Source of the DNA: Acanthornis magna | Lineage: Eukaryota > Chordata > Aves > Passeriformes > Acanthizidae | Assembly: GCA_036785705.1 (NCBI GenBank) | Contig: JAWUZG010000084.1 | Location: forward strand, 13,839,501 to 13,903,500 | Length of the DNA stretch: 64,000 bases | Reading direction: 5' to 3' | Shown: positions 1-13,856 of the stretch, in pieces | Layout: every line of letters starts with the position of its first letter | Numbering within the stretch: position 1 is the first letter of the stretch | Notes under the pieces: model-generated | What the model saw: only the letters and a program-made list of their open reading frames with translations | What the model was told of the DNA's origin: nothing | Database searches by the model: none | Position numbers and translations under genes: made by a program

Positions 1-2554
1 AGTCTAAGTCCATCTTTCCTTTCTTTGGAGGAAAACAATGCAGCAAGTGAATAAAAAAGGGAAGGGACACAAGTATCACAACTTTTAGAGAGTTCTTACT
101 AATGCAGACTGTACATGGAGACTGCTAAGGGTTTCTTTACAAAATAGACAGCCATCCCCCTGGAAAAAAGGCAAAATTAGTCAAATGTGCAGGCAGAAAT
201 GAGGCTTCAGGCTGCAGTTCAAGGTGTCCAATCTTCACAGATTCTGCACAGCTAGACCTTGCAGCTTCCCCAAACTCAAACTGAACTGGTGCAAGACAGA
301 CCATTGTGAGGGCAAGGAGTAAAGCTGAGTATGTATCTCAGAACAAAAACCTTCCTCAGGAGCACCCACCAGGTGTCCAAAAACTTGCCTACACAACACT
401 GCAGATGCGTGGCCCATGCCCTTATTTGAATGTAAAACTATTTTACTTTAATGAGCCCATATTTTAAAAGCCTATTAGTTTCCTTCTCAGAGCACTTCAG
501 CTAATACAATCAATAACTCCTAAAATATTTACGACAATAAGACAATTAAAAAGATACTGCAATTGTATTGATTTAAGAAAAACAACCTTTCAAACCATTT
601 GACTGTCAATGGCATGTGGGTCCTTAAAGAATTATGCATGTGAAAACTTGTTCTGTATTAAATGTTTGAACATTCTGAACATTTGCAAATTCAGGGGAAG
701 TAAATTTATGGCAGCAGTGGTTTTCATTTGATCAACATAAAGGTCAGTGAATAGATAGACTGGGTATGTTATTAAAACAAGTAATAAACACTGTAAATGT
801 TTCCTTGACAATGTCATGTAGTTTTTCCTCTGAGCAGGAAGTATCCCAGCTATGCCAACACAAATGTCAGGTTCCAGGGCAGGAAATAACTGTGTCCAGA
901 AAAATTCGCAGCACAGTATACTTCCATTTAAAAGAATCTTGGAAATTAGATTCCTTATAAATGTTAAAACCCACAATGTTAAAAAAGGCAAGATTCAATT
1001 ATTTAACTTCTTATCTGCATTTAAAAAAAATTACAAAACAATAAACAGCAGCTTCATGGGATGTCGGCAACACTGCTTTACGTACACTTTCTGCTTACAA
1101 TTTACTGTGAACTAAAAGCAGCAGAGGTTTAGAAAGAGAACTTCATGTCAATGAAAGAACTTCCTAAGGGTTTCATTCAGAGTTGATTGAATCAGAGGGC
1201 AGCTGTTTTGGTTACTCTAATGGGCTTTGCTTTGTGCCCTAACAATACAGACTAACCTGAGAGGTTCCCATTGGATTTATACAGGGAATTTGTAGGCCAC
1301 AAACACATTAGACTGATCAATTCTATGCCAGGTTTTAAAAAAAGACCAAGAAGTGGTCGGAGGTTCTCACGAGCCAAAGGAAAGTGAATCGCATAGACCA
1401 TACAACCATGTAGCAATTTTTCTCCAGAATGTTTAAAATATCCACTCTGCAGAAACGGATTTTTGCATCTCCGCATCTCCGACCATTTTATAAACACTAA
1501 AAGACTTGGCTAATAAGGGAACAATAGTTCTGTCTAATCTACAGCACATGGTCAAAATGGTGACTGGAATGTAGTTAGGGAGTGGCTAGGGAGTGGTGCA
1601 AACCTGCAGCTGGAATATGCTCCCTGCGGAAGCTGCTCTTTAGCAATGGATACACAGCGGATTATGGACACTGTGATTCCCATCCCCGTCTGTTGGCAGC
1701 ACAAGAACCACAGCTTTGGCAGCCCCACCTGTTTTTCACAAATGCTACCCAGCAGAAGAGATACTCTTCTGTAGGTCTGGAACACAGAAAGCCTCTCCCC
1801 TCAAGTTCTGCTCTCAATGCTCCCTTCCTTTAGCACAGAAAAGTGACATTGTTTTGTCAGCTCCTACTCATCCCATAGGATTTCACCCTTAATTAGTCCT
1901 GAGCAAGTACAATACAGTGTGCAACCAAGTATTCTTTCACAAGTATTTCACAAAGTGAATTCCTTCATGAAGATTTCAGCATGGTACTCTCTTTCAACAG
2001 GCTGCACACCAAAATAATTTCCCCCAGTCTAAAAAGAACATGGCTTTCAAATATTTGAAATTCCACCCACTTTGACATATATAGAAAGTACTTCTATAAT
2101 TTGCAGAATATTTTACTTGGCTTCTTAGCAGGACAGAGGATTTCACTAATTCAGAGAAAAAGAAGTTGTACTTTTAAAGTTACATTTCCAGTCTCTAGAA
2201 CAAGGTTAATGTAAATTCTTTTTCTAATGCTAAGATTCAAGGTACTCCAGATGGCATTAATAAGATCTGTGCAGATTATAATTATGCTACCTGTACTTTT
2301 CTTCATGCTGCTTCAAGAATCCTGGAAATAAACACAGCCACATTCATGCTGGGAATACTTTTGATATGAAACAAGGTGAAAGGAGGACAAACATTTGATA
2401 TACTTTCATAAGACAGAATCTACTTTACGCAGGAGTCTAAATGTCAGTGAGGCAACAATCCACAATCAGTACAATAGCAGTTGGAAGGTTAATACAGCTC
2501 TGTATATGCCAGTTTGCCTCTTCCACTTCATTAAAAAGTTGGATGTCTACTCAC
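1..2554 (-). other. LRRC56: LRRC56 intron 2 (partial), no exon seen
   Basis: This stretch follows, on the minus strand, the GTGAGT donor of the first LRRC56 coding exon. I looked for the next expected part of the protein, the linker into the first leucine-rich repeats, in all minus-strand frames and found nothing convincing. The open frames at 235-417, 1252-1497 and 1552-1785 show no LRR pattern and no paired splice sites. The DNA is AT-rich and without long tandem repeats. The downstream LRRC56 exons are inferred to lie to the left of position 1. Confidence 0.5.
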
Positions 2555-2710
2555 CAGTTTCCTGGGGGAAAGATGTTCATCCATAAGCAGCTCTCCATCA
2601 TCTTTAATCAGCGGACTGGGATTTGGGTTGCCTCGCCAATTCAAATCAGTCTCCTGGTCTGCAGATGAGCCCGGATGAGAAACGCTGTCAGGATTCCACT
2701 TCAGGTCCAT
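2555..2710 (-). CDS. LRRC56: LRRC56 first coding exon (N-terminal 52 codons, partial gene)
   Basis: The exon starts with ATG at 2710-2708 in a good context (G at -3 and +4) and stays open for 52 codons to a consensus donor, GTGAGT at 2554-2549, leaving intron phase 0. A plausible acceptor (pyrimidine-rich tract ending CAAAG) places the exon start at 2719. The peptide begins MDLKW and ends DEHLSPRKL. As I recall human LRRC56, it begins MDLGW and carries a similar LSPTRL motif just before its leucine-rich repeats, so both ends of this exon match in order. The stretch between is polar and probably disordered. LRRC56 is a cytoplasmic/ciliary LRR protein that works with intraflagellar transport in loading outer dynein arms; its human gene sits head to head with HRAS. 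The LRR exons are outside the window. The identification is from memory of the family, supported by synteny and the promoter X-box, and was not checked by a search. Confidence 0.72.
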
Positions 2711-2719
2711 CTCAACATG

Positions 2720-5700
2720 CTTTGAACAAAAGGATAACAAGCAGTCTGATTTTTCTACCCATATTTATTATTTTCTCTTCAGCAAAATCTATTTTGACTC
2801 CCATTGCAAGACAGAAAATGCCTATAGAGATACAGGTTTTTAAAATCAGAACGAACAATGCATCCTGTAACACATATTCTTCCTTTTCTTCATCCTCAGG
2901 AGCTACCCGAGTCCCACACCTCATTCAGCTTTGAGTGTAAGCTTTTACAGCAAACTATTGTTTGCTGTCATATAAAAAGCCAGGCATGCCTATAGCGCTG
3001 TAAAAAGAAGAAAGTTGAGAACAAACAACTCAGGACACCAGTCCTTTCCAGCTGCCCCACTACTCCACTCATCTTTCTCCGGTGTCAATGAGCCTCCCAT
3101 CCACACAGGCTCCCTATCTACCCATTTCCTCTTGAGAAATGTGAACAGCACTCAGCAAAACTCTGCTGGACTCCAGATTGCAAGCACCAGTACCAAGGCA
3201 CAACACCACCTCTCTCCAGCATTTTGAGCTCTGCCTGCAGGTAGCATGGACAGAACATGTCTAAATTTGCTGTCCTAAAGTAAACATCCCTGCACTGTTA
3301 CTGAATCTAGGTCAGGCAGGCCATGGCTACTGACTTCTAGTTTTGAAGACAGTCTTGGAGAAAATAAATTTAAAGTACAATTTAAACGAAACTGTGCATG
3401 CTTCAAGTGATTAATGAAATACAAAGTTTGAAGATGAAGCACTTCAAATGTGGTCATTCTTCAATTCCCAAAGATCTCACTTTCACAGAAATATTAACAA
3501 TTAACTTTGAAATATGAGAGTAAGCATATGTATACTCGTTAAAGTCAAAAAGCAATCGGCTGTACCCAAATGGTACAAGCATTACTATGATTTATACAGT
3601 TATTTACTACTACTTGGCAACAAGGAAGTATCACAGCTGGAAACACTGCTGCAACAACAAAAGGCTAGGCGAGAAAAAAGCCGTCTTGCTCTGCTGAAGG
3701 GACACCTGCAGTTCTGTTCTGTTCTCCACTGTGAAGCAATACTTATTCTTAGCGCTGGAAAAGTAATTAAATGATCAAGCTAATCATAACTGGCTGACAA
3801 AGCGCCAGTGGTGGCCAAGACCTGAGAATTACCACTTTCCTTCCTCCTCATACTCATAAACAGTTAAACACAGGAGTAACTTCTGTTAGGACAAATAGAA
3901 GCTCTGACTGCTCAGCTGGTCATCTCTGCTTGAGAGGATTGACTCATTTGTAGGAGAAAGAGGCCTGGATCAAAAAGTCTTCTTCCTCTGACTACTCATG
4001 TCCAGTCAAAATTCTTCAGCTGTACAAGAAAAGAGAAATTCAAAGGACTCAGTAGTGTCAGAAAAAATAGCAGCCCTTATCCACACAACAGCAAAAAAAA
4101 TTTGACGATTCACCAAACCTCTCCTTGCAGAATCTCCTAGCATTAGGAAGGGAGGAACCAAACCAGATTCCTATATGCTCCTCCTGTACACTTATCAGGG
4201 CAGAAGAAGCCCACAGAAAGCAAACCCTATTTTTTCCAGATCACTGCACCTACCTGGCAAGCACTCCTACAGGAGAAGCTGACTGCTCAAATGTGCTACA
4301 ATAAGCCACGGCAATATTCAGTGCCTAAAAAACACGGTCAAGAACAAATTCTTCAGAGTCGCACAACTCCTTTCAATCTTCCTTACTGGGTTATAAAAGA
4401 ACCACCATAAAGTGAATTGAGTAGTGAGGTTTGCAGCTTCTAAAACCTCAGTAGTATAAGAACAACTTTCATACCTCAGCCCACTAGGAGGGAAAAGAGA
4501 CCTCAAAAACACTATGTGTCTTGCACTTTGGAAGAAAAGTTACAACACATAAATTTATATTAACTGTTTCTCTTTATAAAGCATCCTAGAATTTCTCAGA
4601 GTTTTTTTCCTCTACTTTCTTTAGAACAGGTCAGTATGATTTAGTCAGTAAAGAGTTGCAAGTCATCAGTTGTCCACAAAAATGAAAGAACTTTCTGTGA
4701 TAGGAAGATATCCTGGTGTTGTCATTGTTTTTCTCAGAAGGAATTATCTTGTTCAATAACTGACTTGTAGAATATCTGTCATATAAATTCTATAATCCTT
4801 TGCCAATTGCACAAGACTTGCGTTGGATTGTGTGCAAGTACTGGTGGTTCTTTCTAATTCAAGTGAGGACTGTTACTATCCAGAGATAATCTTGTAAATT
4901 ATCAGAGCCAAGTGGAGCAATAGCCAGAGAAAACTGATGTAATGTGTGAGTGCAAAACATAATGAGGTAAGAGCAGGACTTTGTAGATGTGGGCTGCAAA
5001 GCATTAACACACTTGCATAAAAAATTACTGTTCTCCCTCTGTTGCACCACGACATTTCAGAACATCCTCAAATCTTTGAAACATGTTGATACAGCATTTA
5101 CTTTAGGCTTGACAAGGAGATCAATTTGTGGCTTAATATCTGAAGTAACACTCCGTTTTATACTTTCCTGCCATTGATCTGCTCTTGTAATCATTGTAGC
5201 ATTGGATTAGTGAGGAGAAAAGTATTTTCATCACAAATTGTTTGGGATCAAGTTGAATTATTGTCAGCAAGCAAAAGTATTTTTTATGTGATTCTATCAC
5301 TTCAAAGCTTTCTCCAGAGAAGAAAGAATCTCCTCCTGAACATGGATCAAAATAACATGCTCAGAATGAGGAATACAGAAAGTGAAGAGCGCAGGAATCC
5401 TAGTTGTGAGGTGCCAATCATTCATAAAATCCATGAACCTGTGAAATCTCCAGCACGCGTAGGACCAAGAAGGGGGCCTGGCACAACACTTGTCCTCCTA
5501 GAGACAGGGGAGACACCTGGCTTGTTTTCATCAGGTCTCACCTTTCTGAGACAGGGAAACCACTCCAGTGAAGTCACCTCACCCACTCATTTAAAATGCT
5601 AGGAAGCAAGTGAGAAACCTATGGCTCTGCCAAATGCACAGGATAAGCCAACACTGACCCAAACTAGTGTTCGCCTCAGTCGGACAGTTTAAAGGGACTG

Positions 5701-8700
5701 TAAAGACTTTTGCTGTCACTAAAGAGGTCTGAAAAGTCACAAATCTGAAGATTTCCTTCATGGAGAAGATGGTTGTATTGGATATATGCTGTATCTATGT
5801 GCTCAATAGAATCATTCCAGCAAGGCTTTGTCGGACCCACAAGGATGGAAGTTAACTGCGCCTAGCACAAACCTGCAATGATCCAAGGGGACAGCAAAGC
5901 AATACTAGCAAGCACATGAGTGTGTCAGGGGAAGAGAAAATGGCTGGAAAAATGGAGTTTTATACTGCATGTGAACATTGAGAAGAATAAAAGAATGAAA
6001 GAAACCAATAAATTCATTTTTGCAGGATTTGCATGAGAAGTCTTAACTTGACAGTCTCTTACATGAGTGCATAACTAGAAACAAATAATCATTGAGTGCA
6101 GGAGAAATCAATGACCAGAGCAGTGAGATGGAAGATTTTGAATTCTACAAAGAGTTAATCTGCCAGCTTTCTCCACTGCTGCCAAGTGATTGTGTGTGTG
6201 ATCATGGTAAGCTATTCAATTCACAGACATGTTGTGACAGTTCATTAAAAACTGCAGGACATTTTCAACATACATAAATACCAGTAATAAACACCATTAT
6301 TAAAATTAAATTATCCTTGGAACAACATGTTATTTAAAATCCCCTCAGAATACTGTAATTTGCTAGAAAGAAATAGGCAGCGAATAGTTATTTGATGTTC
6401 TTAGGGTCTGACAAACTCGTAAGACTCCAAGATTTTATTTTCCTGCTACAAGATTTATCGAAGAGTCAATGATAGGACTGCATATTCTTCATTAAATATA
6501 TATTAATATGCATTTCAAATTCAGCAATTGCCAGAAATGTTTGACTCAATATTAATTATGGCTTCTTAAGACTGGGAAAGAACTTCTGAATTGAGTGACT
6601 AGGCATGATAATTTCTAATGCAGCCTTCATGACATTACCTAAAGAGCTCGTCCAAGCAATTAAGTTACCATTTAAAAACAAAAAAACCCCCTCAAACAAC
6701 AGTAATTAATCCAGATTCACTCTAGGAAAGGTATATACCTCTATATATTAACATCCCATACAAAAAGGAATCTCTACTGCCTTAGGCCAGCTTCTCATCC
6801 AGCATTCTCTCCTGCTCTGTGGCTGCTTGTGCCTTCACTGGACAGGAAGGGTGCCATTTCAGTGGGGGTACTTCAATCTCTGGATCCTTATCTGTATGTC
6901 ACCAGGCAAAAAATTCTCTAATAAAAAAAAATGTGAGAGCCATTGTGCTATGTATCCCTTCACGACAGGAAGCTTGCACTGCAAACTTCCATTTTTCTTG
7001 TCTTGCGTAACATAATTTTGTCTGTTTAATTCAGAATCACAAATTACAATAGTGCCCGTACTGTTACCACTGACACAGAATGAAAACAAAAAATTCTGTA
7101 TTTACTACGGATTTGACGAAATGTTTGGTTTACAAGTCCCAAGGGAACCATGAGTGCCCTTGCAAAGTGTAATTTTGCGCAAGTGCACTGCAGATAACCC
7201 CTTCTGGAAAAGAACTGTTTGGGCAGCTGGAATTTACTATGATGTCATCAGGAAACTACTGTTACAATAATCCACCCATAATGGCAAAAACAGTTCCTGC
7301 AACATTTATGTAATACAAAGCATCCTGCAACACATCAGTCTATTTTAGCAGGTGCAACTTCTAAAAGCTGAAAAATAAAACATCAGTCCTGTTATTAACA
7401 TGACCTTTTTTCTGTGTATGACTAAACAATCTGATTTTAATCTTCTGGTTTTGTTAAGCAGAACAAGGTAACAACTACTTCAGTAATGCTACTTTAATAT
7501 CAGGGGATCATGCAAACACTATAAAGAGCATTCATAAATATTCCACTTCTGTGCCCCACTAAAGAAAAAAAGCTTTTAAGAGAATGCTGAAATATTAAGA
7601 TACCAATATCATATTCAAGATAATTAAAAATTCACTTACTTTAATGACACTGAATGACTCAAATGCTTACAACGATATTTTTGTATAACTGTTCAGTCAA
7701 TTTGAGGCCTTGGTTCAAGTACCCAAATTTGCACATAAAGCAAGTGTACCAATTTATCTCATTTGTTTACCTTACATATTTATGGTTTTACAAGCTGTAA
7801 GAGTGTTCTGACAGTTCTTTGCTATTACATGTAAATCCTGCTCTACAGTTGCCACAATCCTGGCAGGTAAGCCTTGGCATCTATGTCCCACAGACTCCTC
7901 AGGGAAAGCTCTTGGGAGCTTTGTGGACTTTGTAATACCCCCATGCATGGAGTGGAGTTCAAACTGTGCTGTCACTCAAAGCAGCAGTGATCCCAGAGAA
8001 AAAAATGCATGCTACAAACCCAGACACCGTTGAGATAAAAGATGTGTAATATTCTTGAAAAACATAACAGCAATAATAAAAAGGCAATGCTTTTAAATGT
8101 CACCCATTTCTCCTTTATATATCTACAGATTTCATGTAGATATATAAATATAATAATTTCATAATTACAATTCCATATATAATACTTTCCCCCTCAGATC
8201 CCGCTGAGCACATTGTAGGGTGATGAGAAATGTTTTATCATATGAGCTGGAAATGCCTCTCTATATTAAGTAATTCTGGAGCTAAGAAAACTTTCCTGTC
8301 CGACCATTCAGGAGCCACTCTGTCAGTCACGCTCCCACTGCTCCAGACTTTCCCTGCTGGGACCGAAGTCCCTTCACAGCAGGCAGCTCCAGTGACCCCA
8401 CGGGTGCCTTTCTTGGCTCCCTGCACACCCCACACTCACACAGTCAGACAGGGTTTGGCTCAGCCCTGAGTTTCCCCCAGCAGAGCCTCAGATACCTGGA
8501 TCTTCTAAGTAACTTAATCGTGGTACAGTGACATAAAAACAGCTCAAGCTGGTGCCTCTGGGGAAGGACTCCCAACAAAGGAATCCCCAGGTTTTGTACC
8601 CTCTATGCCTGCAATAGTCTGGGGTCTTCCTGTCCTGCCCTTGGCTCCTGCTGCGTCCGAGGGTCCGGTCAGCTGGCTGGTGCCACAGGTCCCTGTGCCC

Positions 8701-11700
8701 TTTGCTGTCCAAAGGGTCAGCACCAGGTCACAGCCCCTTGCCTGGGGCTCCCACCATATCCCCCACGCAGGCACAACCTGCAGCTCCCACTGCAGCTACA
8801 CACCCAGCACCTGCTCTCAGTGTATTCCTCAACAAAATGTCCTCATAGCAGGATATAAAAGCAGATCACTCTCTATTGTATGTTCTATTACATGTAAAAG
8901 AAAAAATAAACCAAAGTCCAATCAATTGGTTTTAGTTTTTAGAGTCCTGTGGTAGAAGGTGGCCAGTGGTAATTTCTGTCTGGCTACAAATGTTCATGGA
9001 TTCTTTCTGCAGCGCAAGTCTCCAGACAGTGGCTGTGGATGAGTATGGATTATCTAAATCCTTAGCTGAAACTGCAAGATGCTGCAGATTGACCGTTTGG
9101 GGTTTTTTCATAGATAGGTGAACTTCATGCTGTAAGAAAATGTCTCAAGACACTCTCCTGCTATCTGTCCCCACAATGAGCCTAAGAAAAGCCAAGCAGA
9201 GAGCAGGATGCGGGGATAACTGATAAACAACAGGGAATATGGAAAAACAGCATTCCAAAGTACCTATGCCTTCACTCTCAGAAGGTTGCCAAATGAACTT
9301 ATGACTGTTTCAGTGGAGTAGATAACAGTAAGTCCCTCACCACTTTATTAAAGTAGCTAGGGATCAGGAAACTGCATGGCCCTCCATGGCCACAAGCTGC
9401 CACAAGCTTTTATCCAACAGTGTACAGACATTAAATGAGGGAGAAACGAGGCCGATCTAGTTAAAATCCTCTCATCCTTATGTAGGGATCCCATCATGGA
9501 TAGCTAATGACAAGGTACACAGGAATCAGTGTATCTGTGCTTGTCTCACACACACAGATTCTGCCTTAAATGTAGATGTCACTGGAAGATGTACTTACCT
9601 TCCTTGCATTTAAAAGGCATAATGCAGCATTTAATTACTTAAAAATTCAGATACTAGGTATGTTATTAGGCATACTAAGAAAGGACATGAGCAAAGCAAG
9701 GTTTTGCGGAATCAGTATCTTTTCAAGATGAACAGATATATTTGAACCCATGGGCTCTGAACTGAGAGACAGTCCAAAGCTGCAGAGAAGAAAAACCCTA
9801 TCATTTTGGCCTTCACAGCAGTTTTAAGTATCCACTATTTAAAGCCATTTCCAGATTCCAGCTAAGAAGAGGAAAATAAAAAAGGACCTTTTCCCAGCTA
9901 CTATTACACTGCATTTATGAGCCTTTTGAAATACAAACTTCTATGGAGGATGAAAATGCATCATATATGGCATTTCTGAGTTTCAACATACTCTGGTTGT
10001 CCTCAAATGACTTTCAGTCCATTTTGTTTGGTAATTAAGCTATTTGGAGCAAGAGATTCCATGGCCTGCAAAGCCATTTAAAGAGAGGCTGGGAAGTTTC
10101 TGATTTCCAATGTGTTGCTCACATGGGACAGATTGTATAAAAAGAGATAGATTCTAGATGAACTTGTAGAAAAACACTTAACAGTGGATGATGCCACAGG
10201 AGCTTATTTAGTAACAGAGATTGCCAAAAATTCAGCAAGGGCAGAAGACTCACAGTAAAGAGGGCCTTGGGAAATCAATTTGGACCACTGATGAGGCGGC
10301 ATTATAACTGTCCTGCTGGGGCAAGGCAGATCTCCAGCTAACTCATGTAGTCAGAAACAGATCCTTTAAAAACAGTATCAGAAGCAGAGATAGTCCAAAG
10401 TGATCCTTCCCCTGGCACGCTGCTGTAATTTCTGGCAGTCAGTATCCCCCCAATCCAAAAGGTGAGTTATGTTCAACAGCTGGGGAGGTATATGGGGAAG
10501 CAGTTATTTATCATGTCTTGAGACATGACAGACAGTCATCCAATGACTAAAAAAGAAACAGAAATTTTATCAGGAAGTAGATTTAAAAAATAAGAAAGTG
10601 CATTTTTGCATTTTATTTATTTAAATTGAGGAAGATACAAGCACAAGTTGTTTGGAGGCTAAAATTAGAAATTAGGTCAAAAGCAGTTAGAATTATGGAG
10701 GATACATCCAACTGTCCATGCCATTCATTAAGTTACAGCTTTCTTTTGCATAATCTCATTTCATCTCCTCTTCTCTCTGAAGCATTTCATGGAAACAATT
10801 TCAGTTCTGCCATTTACCCTCCAGGATGATCAGAACTGCACGTAAGATTCAAGATACAGCCATGGAGAGAGTACATGAACCTTCACTGTTTTCAATTCCT
10901 ATTCTCAGAAATTGTAATAATTTGTCTGTTTGACCAACTGCAAGGTTGTATTTTCCGATAAGCCCCTTCATTCTCTATATGTTTCTTTTCCTCACTTTGA
11001 ATTTGGGTGCATACGCCATTAAAACGAAGCAAACCCATGACAAATCACCACATCAGTTAGGAACATTGAAAAAAAAAACAAAAAAAGAAAACCAAAGTAG
11101 TTTTAGAACTCCACTCTAAAAATTAATTTAAAATTGAAGATGTAAAATATGCAAGATAAACAGCCAGTTTGTTATACTTTGAATATTGCTTCCAGATGTG
11201 AGAAGCTATAGTCAAAGGAACGTGCACTTTCTGAATTTTTTTTTTTTAATATCAGATAATGTTTCTTTCAACTAGACAGGGTCCACAGTCTTTTCCTTTA
11301 ATACAGACCCGTTACTATTTGTTGCATCTGCCATGGCTAATCTGGTCTTCTGATTTGTACTATAGCAAGTACTTGTGACCCTACTGATAGAAAATAGGTT
11401 TTGCTTCCAACTTTTTCAAGCCGACATTTGAATCCATAGAAGGTATAAAACCACTAACCATTACACTAGTAAACTAAAATTATGCTGATATATTTAAAGA
11501 ATTAATTTCTGTGAAAAGTTCATTAATTTTCCAATTAAAAAAAAAAAAACTCTTCATAATTCCTCACAAATAAATATTAATCCATTCCCATTAGTGACAA
11601 ATGTAGCAATCCCAAATTTATGGTATATTACATAATGTTACTATTTTGCAGCACTAAATTTAATACTACTTCAAACACTGAGGATAAATGTGATTTCTTT

Positions 11701-13856
11701 AACTGTATCCCCTAAGAAACTTCAGTTAGAAAAACATACGCATCATCATCAATAATATCATTCCAGTCCAGAGCCAAACTCGCATCTGGTCTCACACAGA
11801 ATGTGCATCCTGCTTTATATAGGATCAGGTCCCTTGAATTGTGTAAGAACAGGCTGATGGCATCCCAGACCACAGGCAGAGCCTGTTCTTTTACTGGCAG
11901 CAGTGTACAGCTAACAAATTGAGCTGCCCATGGGTAGATGTATCCACATATCAATCCCTTGAGAGGTCAGACCTACAGGAGCATAGGCATTCTCAGGGTT
12001 AGAGCCAAGAGAGAGAATATAAACTCCAGAAAAAAAAAATCACCACAACCTCTACAACAAAACCTATTAATGACAGCAACTCTGAGATTTGACATGCCTG
12101 AACTTTTAATCCAAAATTTTAGGCAAATTGAAACCAGATAAAATAACATGAAGACAAATAATAACATTAAATGGGAGAGTAATTTAAAATAGTTCTGAAA
12201 TATTTTCAGTCATTTGTCCATTTGAAATTATTTTACCTTTTCTTCCAATGCCACTGCTGTTCTGCATCATTTCCCATTCCTCCCCTACAGAGATTTTAAT
12301 TTAGTAGTCACAGCCGCTCATATTCATTTATCTTGACTGACAGGTGCTCATAGTGTTATTAATTGTTCCATGTCCTGCTAAAACAACAGTAAGAACACAA
12401 TCTTCAAAAAACAAAACAACAAAACAAAATCAAGAGATTCTGAGCACCTAACAATTAATAGAGAAGTACTTCATACGCTGTAGCAGCAGAAGTCTATGCT
12501 CAATAGGGCTTAAAAGTGGAAGAGGACATGAAGCAGTAGAGCCTAGAAGAGCTAAATGAAAGTGTAACTTATTACAGTTCCCAAAGAGACTATGAGAAGG
12601 TGAAGGATTTGATACAGGAGAATCTACATAGTTGGAAAAAAGAAAAAAATTACTGAGAAAAAATAATACTGATTTCCTGGTAGAAGTAGGTTGATTCTGT
12701 GTTAGAGAAGACATCGCCATTGGGGTAGCATGGGATAAAAGGCTAATACCAACATGTAGCATATTTTCTCTCTATCAGTCATCAGAAAACGTTGCCATGT
12801 AAAAGCAGTCCAAATGGAAAATGGTAGGTGAACAGGAACATTTATATCAGAAATCAATAGCTATAGGAGACAGGTGCAGAGCCAGGATAGCACAGGCCTC
12901 ACAGACAGGACAAAGTGAGAGCTGAGGATAGCCAATTAACTAATTACTGCTAAAGACTATGAGTGGGTAAAGCAAGTTTCTTGCTGACAGCAAATTCATT
13001 CCCAAATCCTTTTCCATACCACAGAGGGGTCACAATCAGAACAGGGACCACATCTGAGCCTGTTCTGCAAGAAGCTGAACAAAGCTTAAAGCCCATAAGG
13101 TTGGTACCAGTGAGTCTCTTCAGCTCTTCAAGAGAAGCCGAGGAGGCACCATGGAGGAGTCATATTCTCTCAGCGTGAAATACCTGAGGATACTTCTACA
13201 ACTTGCACCTGCCTGGGACTATTTATTCATCCCTCAACTTTGTTCTCCTCAGAGCTCCACCAAAACATAAAATTTAAACACGCTCTTACATCTACCAGAT
13301 TCATTGCCAACACTGACATAAACAGAGACTTTCAGTCTCAGAGTTTAGGTGCTTTCCACCTGCACATAGGCTGGATTGCTACAGTGATGCACATGCTTCG
13401 GTGCGATCTTCAAACTCTGGGATGCACTGGAGGTGTGTCCCACTCCAGGCTGGGTGTCCCACTCCAGGCTGGGTGACCCACACCAGGCAGTGTGTCCCAC
13501 TCCAGGCAGTGTGTCCCACTCCAGCCCAGTGTGTCCCACTCCAGGCTGGGTGACCCACACCAGGCAGTGTGTCCCACTCCAGGCTGGGTGACCCACACCA
13601 GGCAGTATGTCCCACTCCAGGCAGTGTGTCCCACTCCAGGCAGTGTGTCCCACACCAGGCAGTGTGTCCCACTCCAGCCCAGTGTGTCCCACGCCGACCG
13701 CTGTGGTCACCACAACGACCTTTTTCCAACGCCCCTCAAACCCGAGCGCACCAGCCCAGGGTAAGGAGGGGAGCTCAGCCCCCACACCCAGCACACACAC
13801 GGACACCTCCGGGCTCCCGCTGCTCCCTCCCCCTGCCCCCACGGGCCGGCTCCTAC
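2720..13856 (-). other. LRRC56: LRRC56 intron 1 (about 11.1 kb)
   Basis: This lies between the donor inside the CpG island (GTAGGA, read from 13856 downward on minus) and the acceptor before the first coding exon. It is AT-rich with scattered homopolymer runs, for example A- or T-runs near 11073, 11239 and 11538 and an A/C-rich run near 12400. One minus-strand open frame at 11712-11954 has coding-like composition and an internal GTATGT, but it does not match LRRC56 and is not called as an exon. An additional 5' UTR exon somewhere in this interval cannot be excluded. Confidence 0.5.
13433..13693. repeat. 19-bp minisatellite, about 14 units
   Basis: There are fourteen head-to-tail units with period 19 (20 in two units), built on GTCCCACTCCAGGCAGT. 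Variant units swap CAGGCAG for CAGGCTGGG or CAGCCCAG, and GTCCCAC for GACCCACACC. The variants recur in a patterned order (units 3, 7 and 9 share one form; 5 and 13 another), which points to growth by unequal exchange or slippage. Since 19 is not a multiple of 3, the array is open in several frames on both strands and creates false proteins with a 19-residue period. It abuts the LRRC56 promoter island. Confidence 0.95.

Noticed and set aside
5805..5840. ATAGAATCATTCCAGCAAGG as a CR1 tail
   Set aside because: Only about ten bases fit the CR1 3' end and the following sequence does not continue the match.
13433..13693. CRISPR-like array
   Set aside because: The units are contiguous and near-identical, with no unique spacers, in a vertebrate genome; this is a minisatellite.
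13740..13770. Plus-strand donor-like CCAGGGTAAGG at about 13757, suggesting a bidirectional transcript toward HRAS
   Set aside because: It is a good donor word, but no matching acceptor or exon can be pointed to in the spacer; isolated donor words are common.
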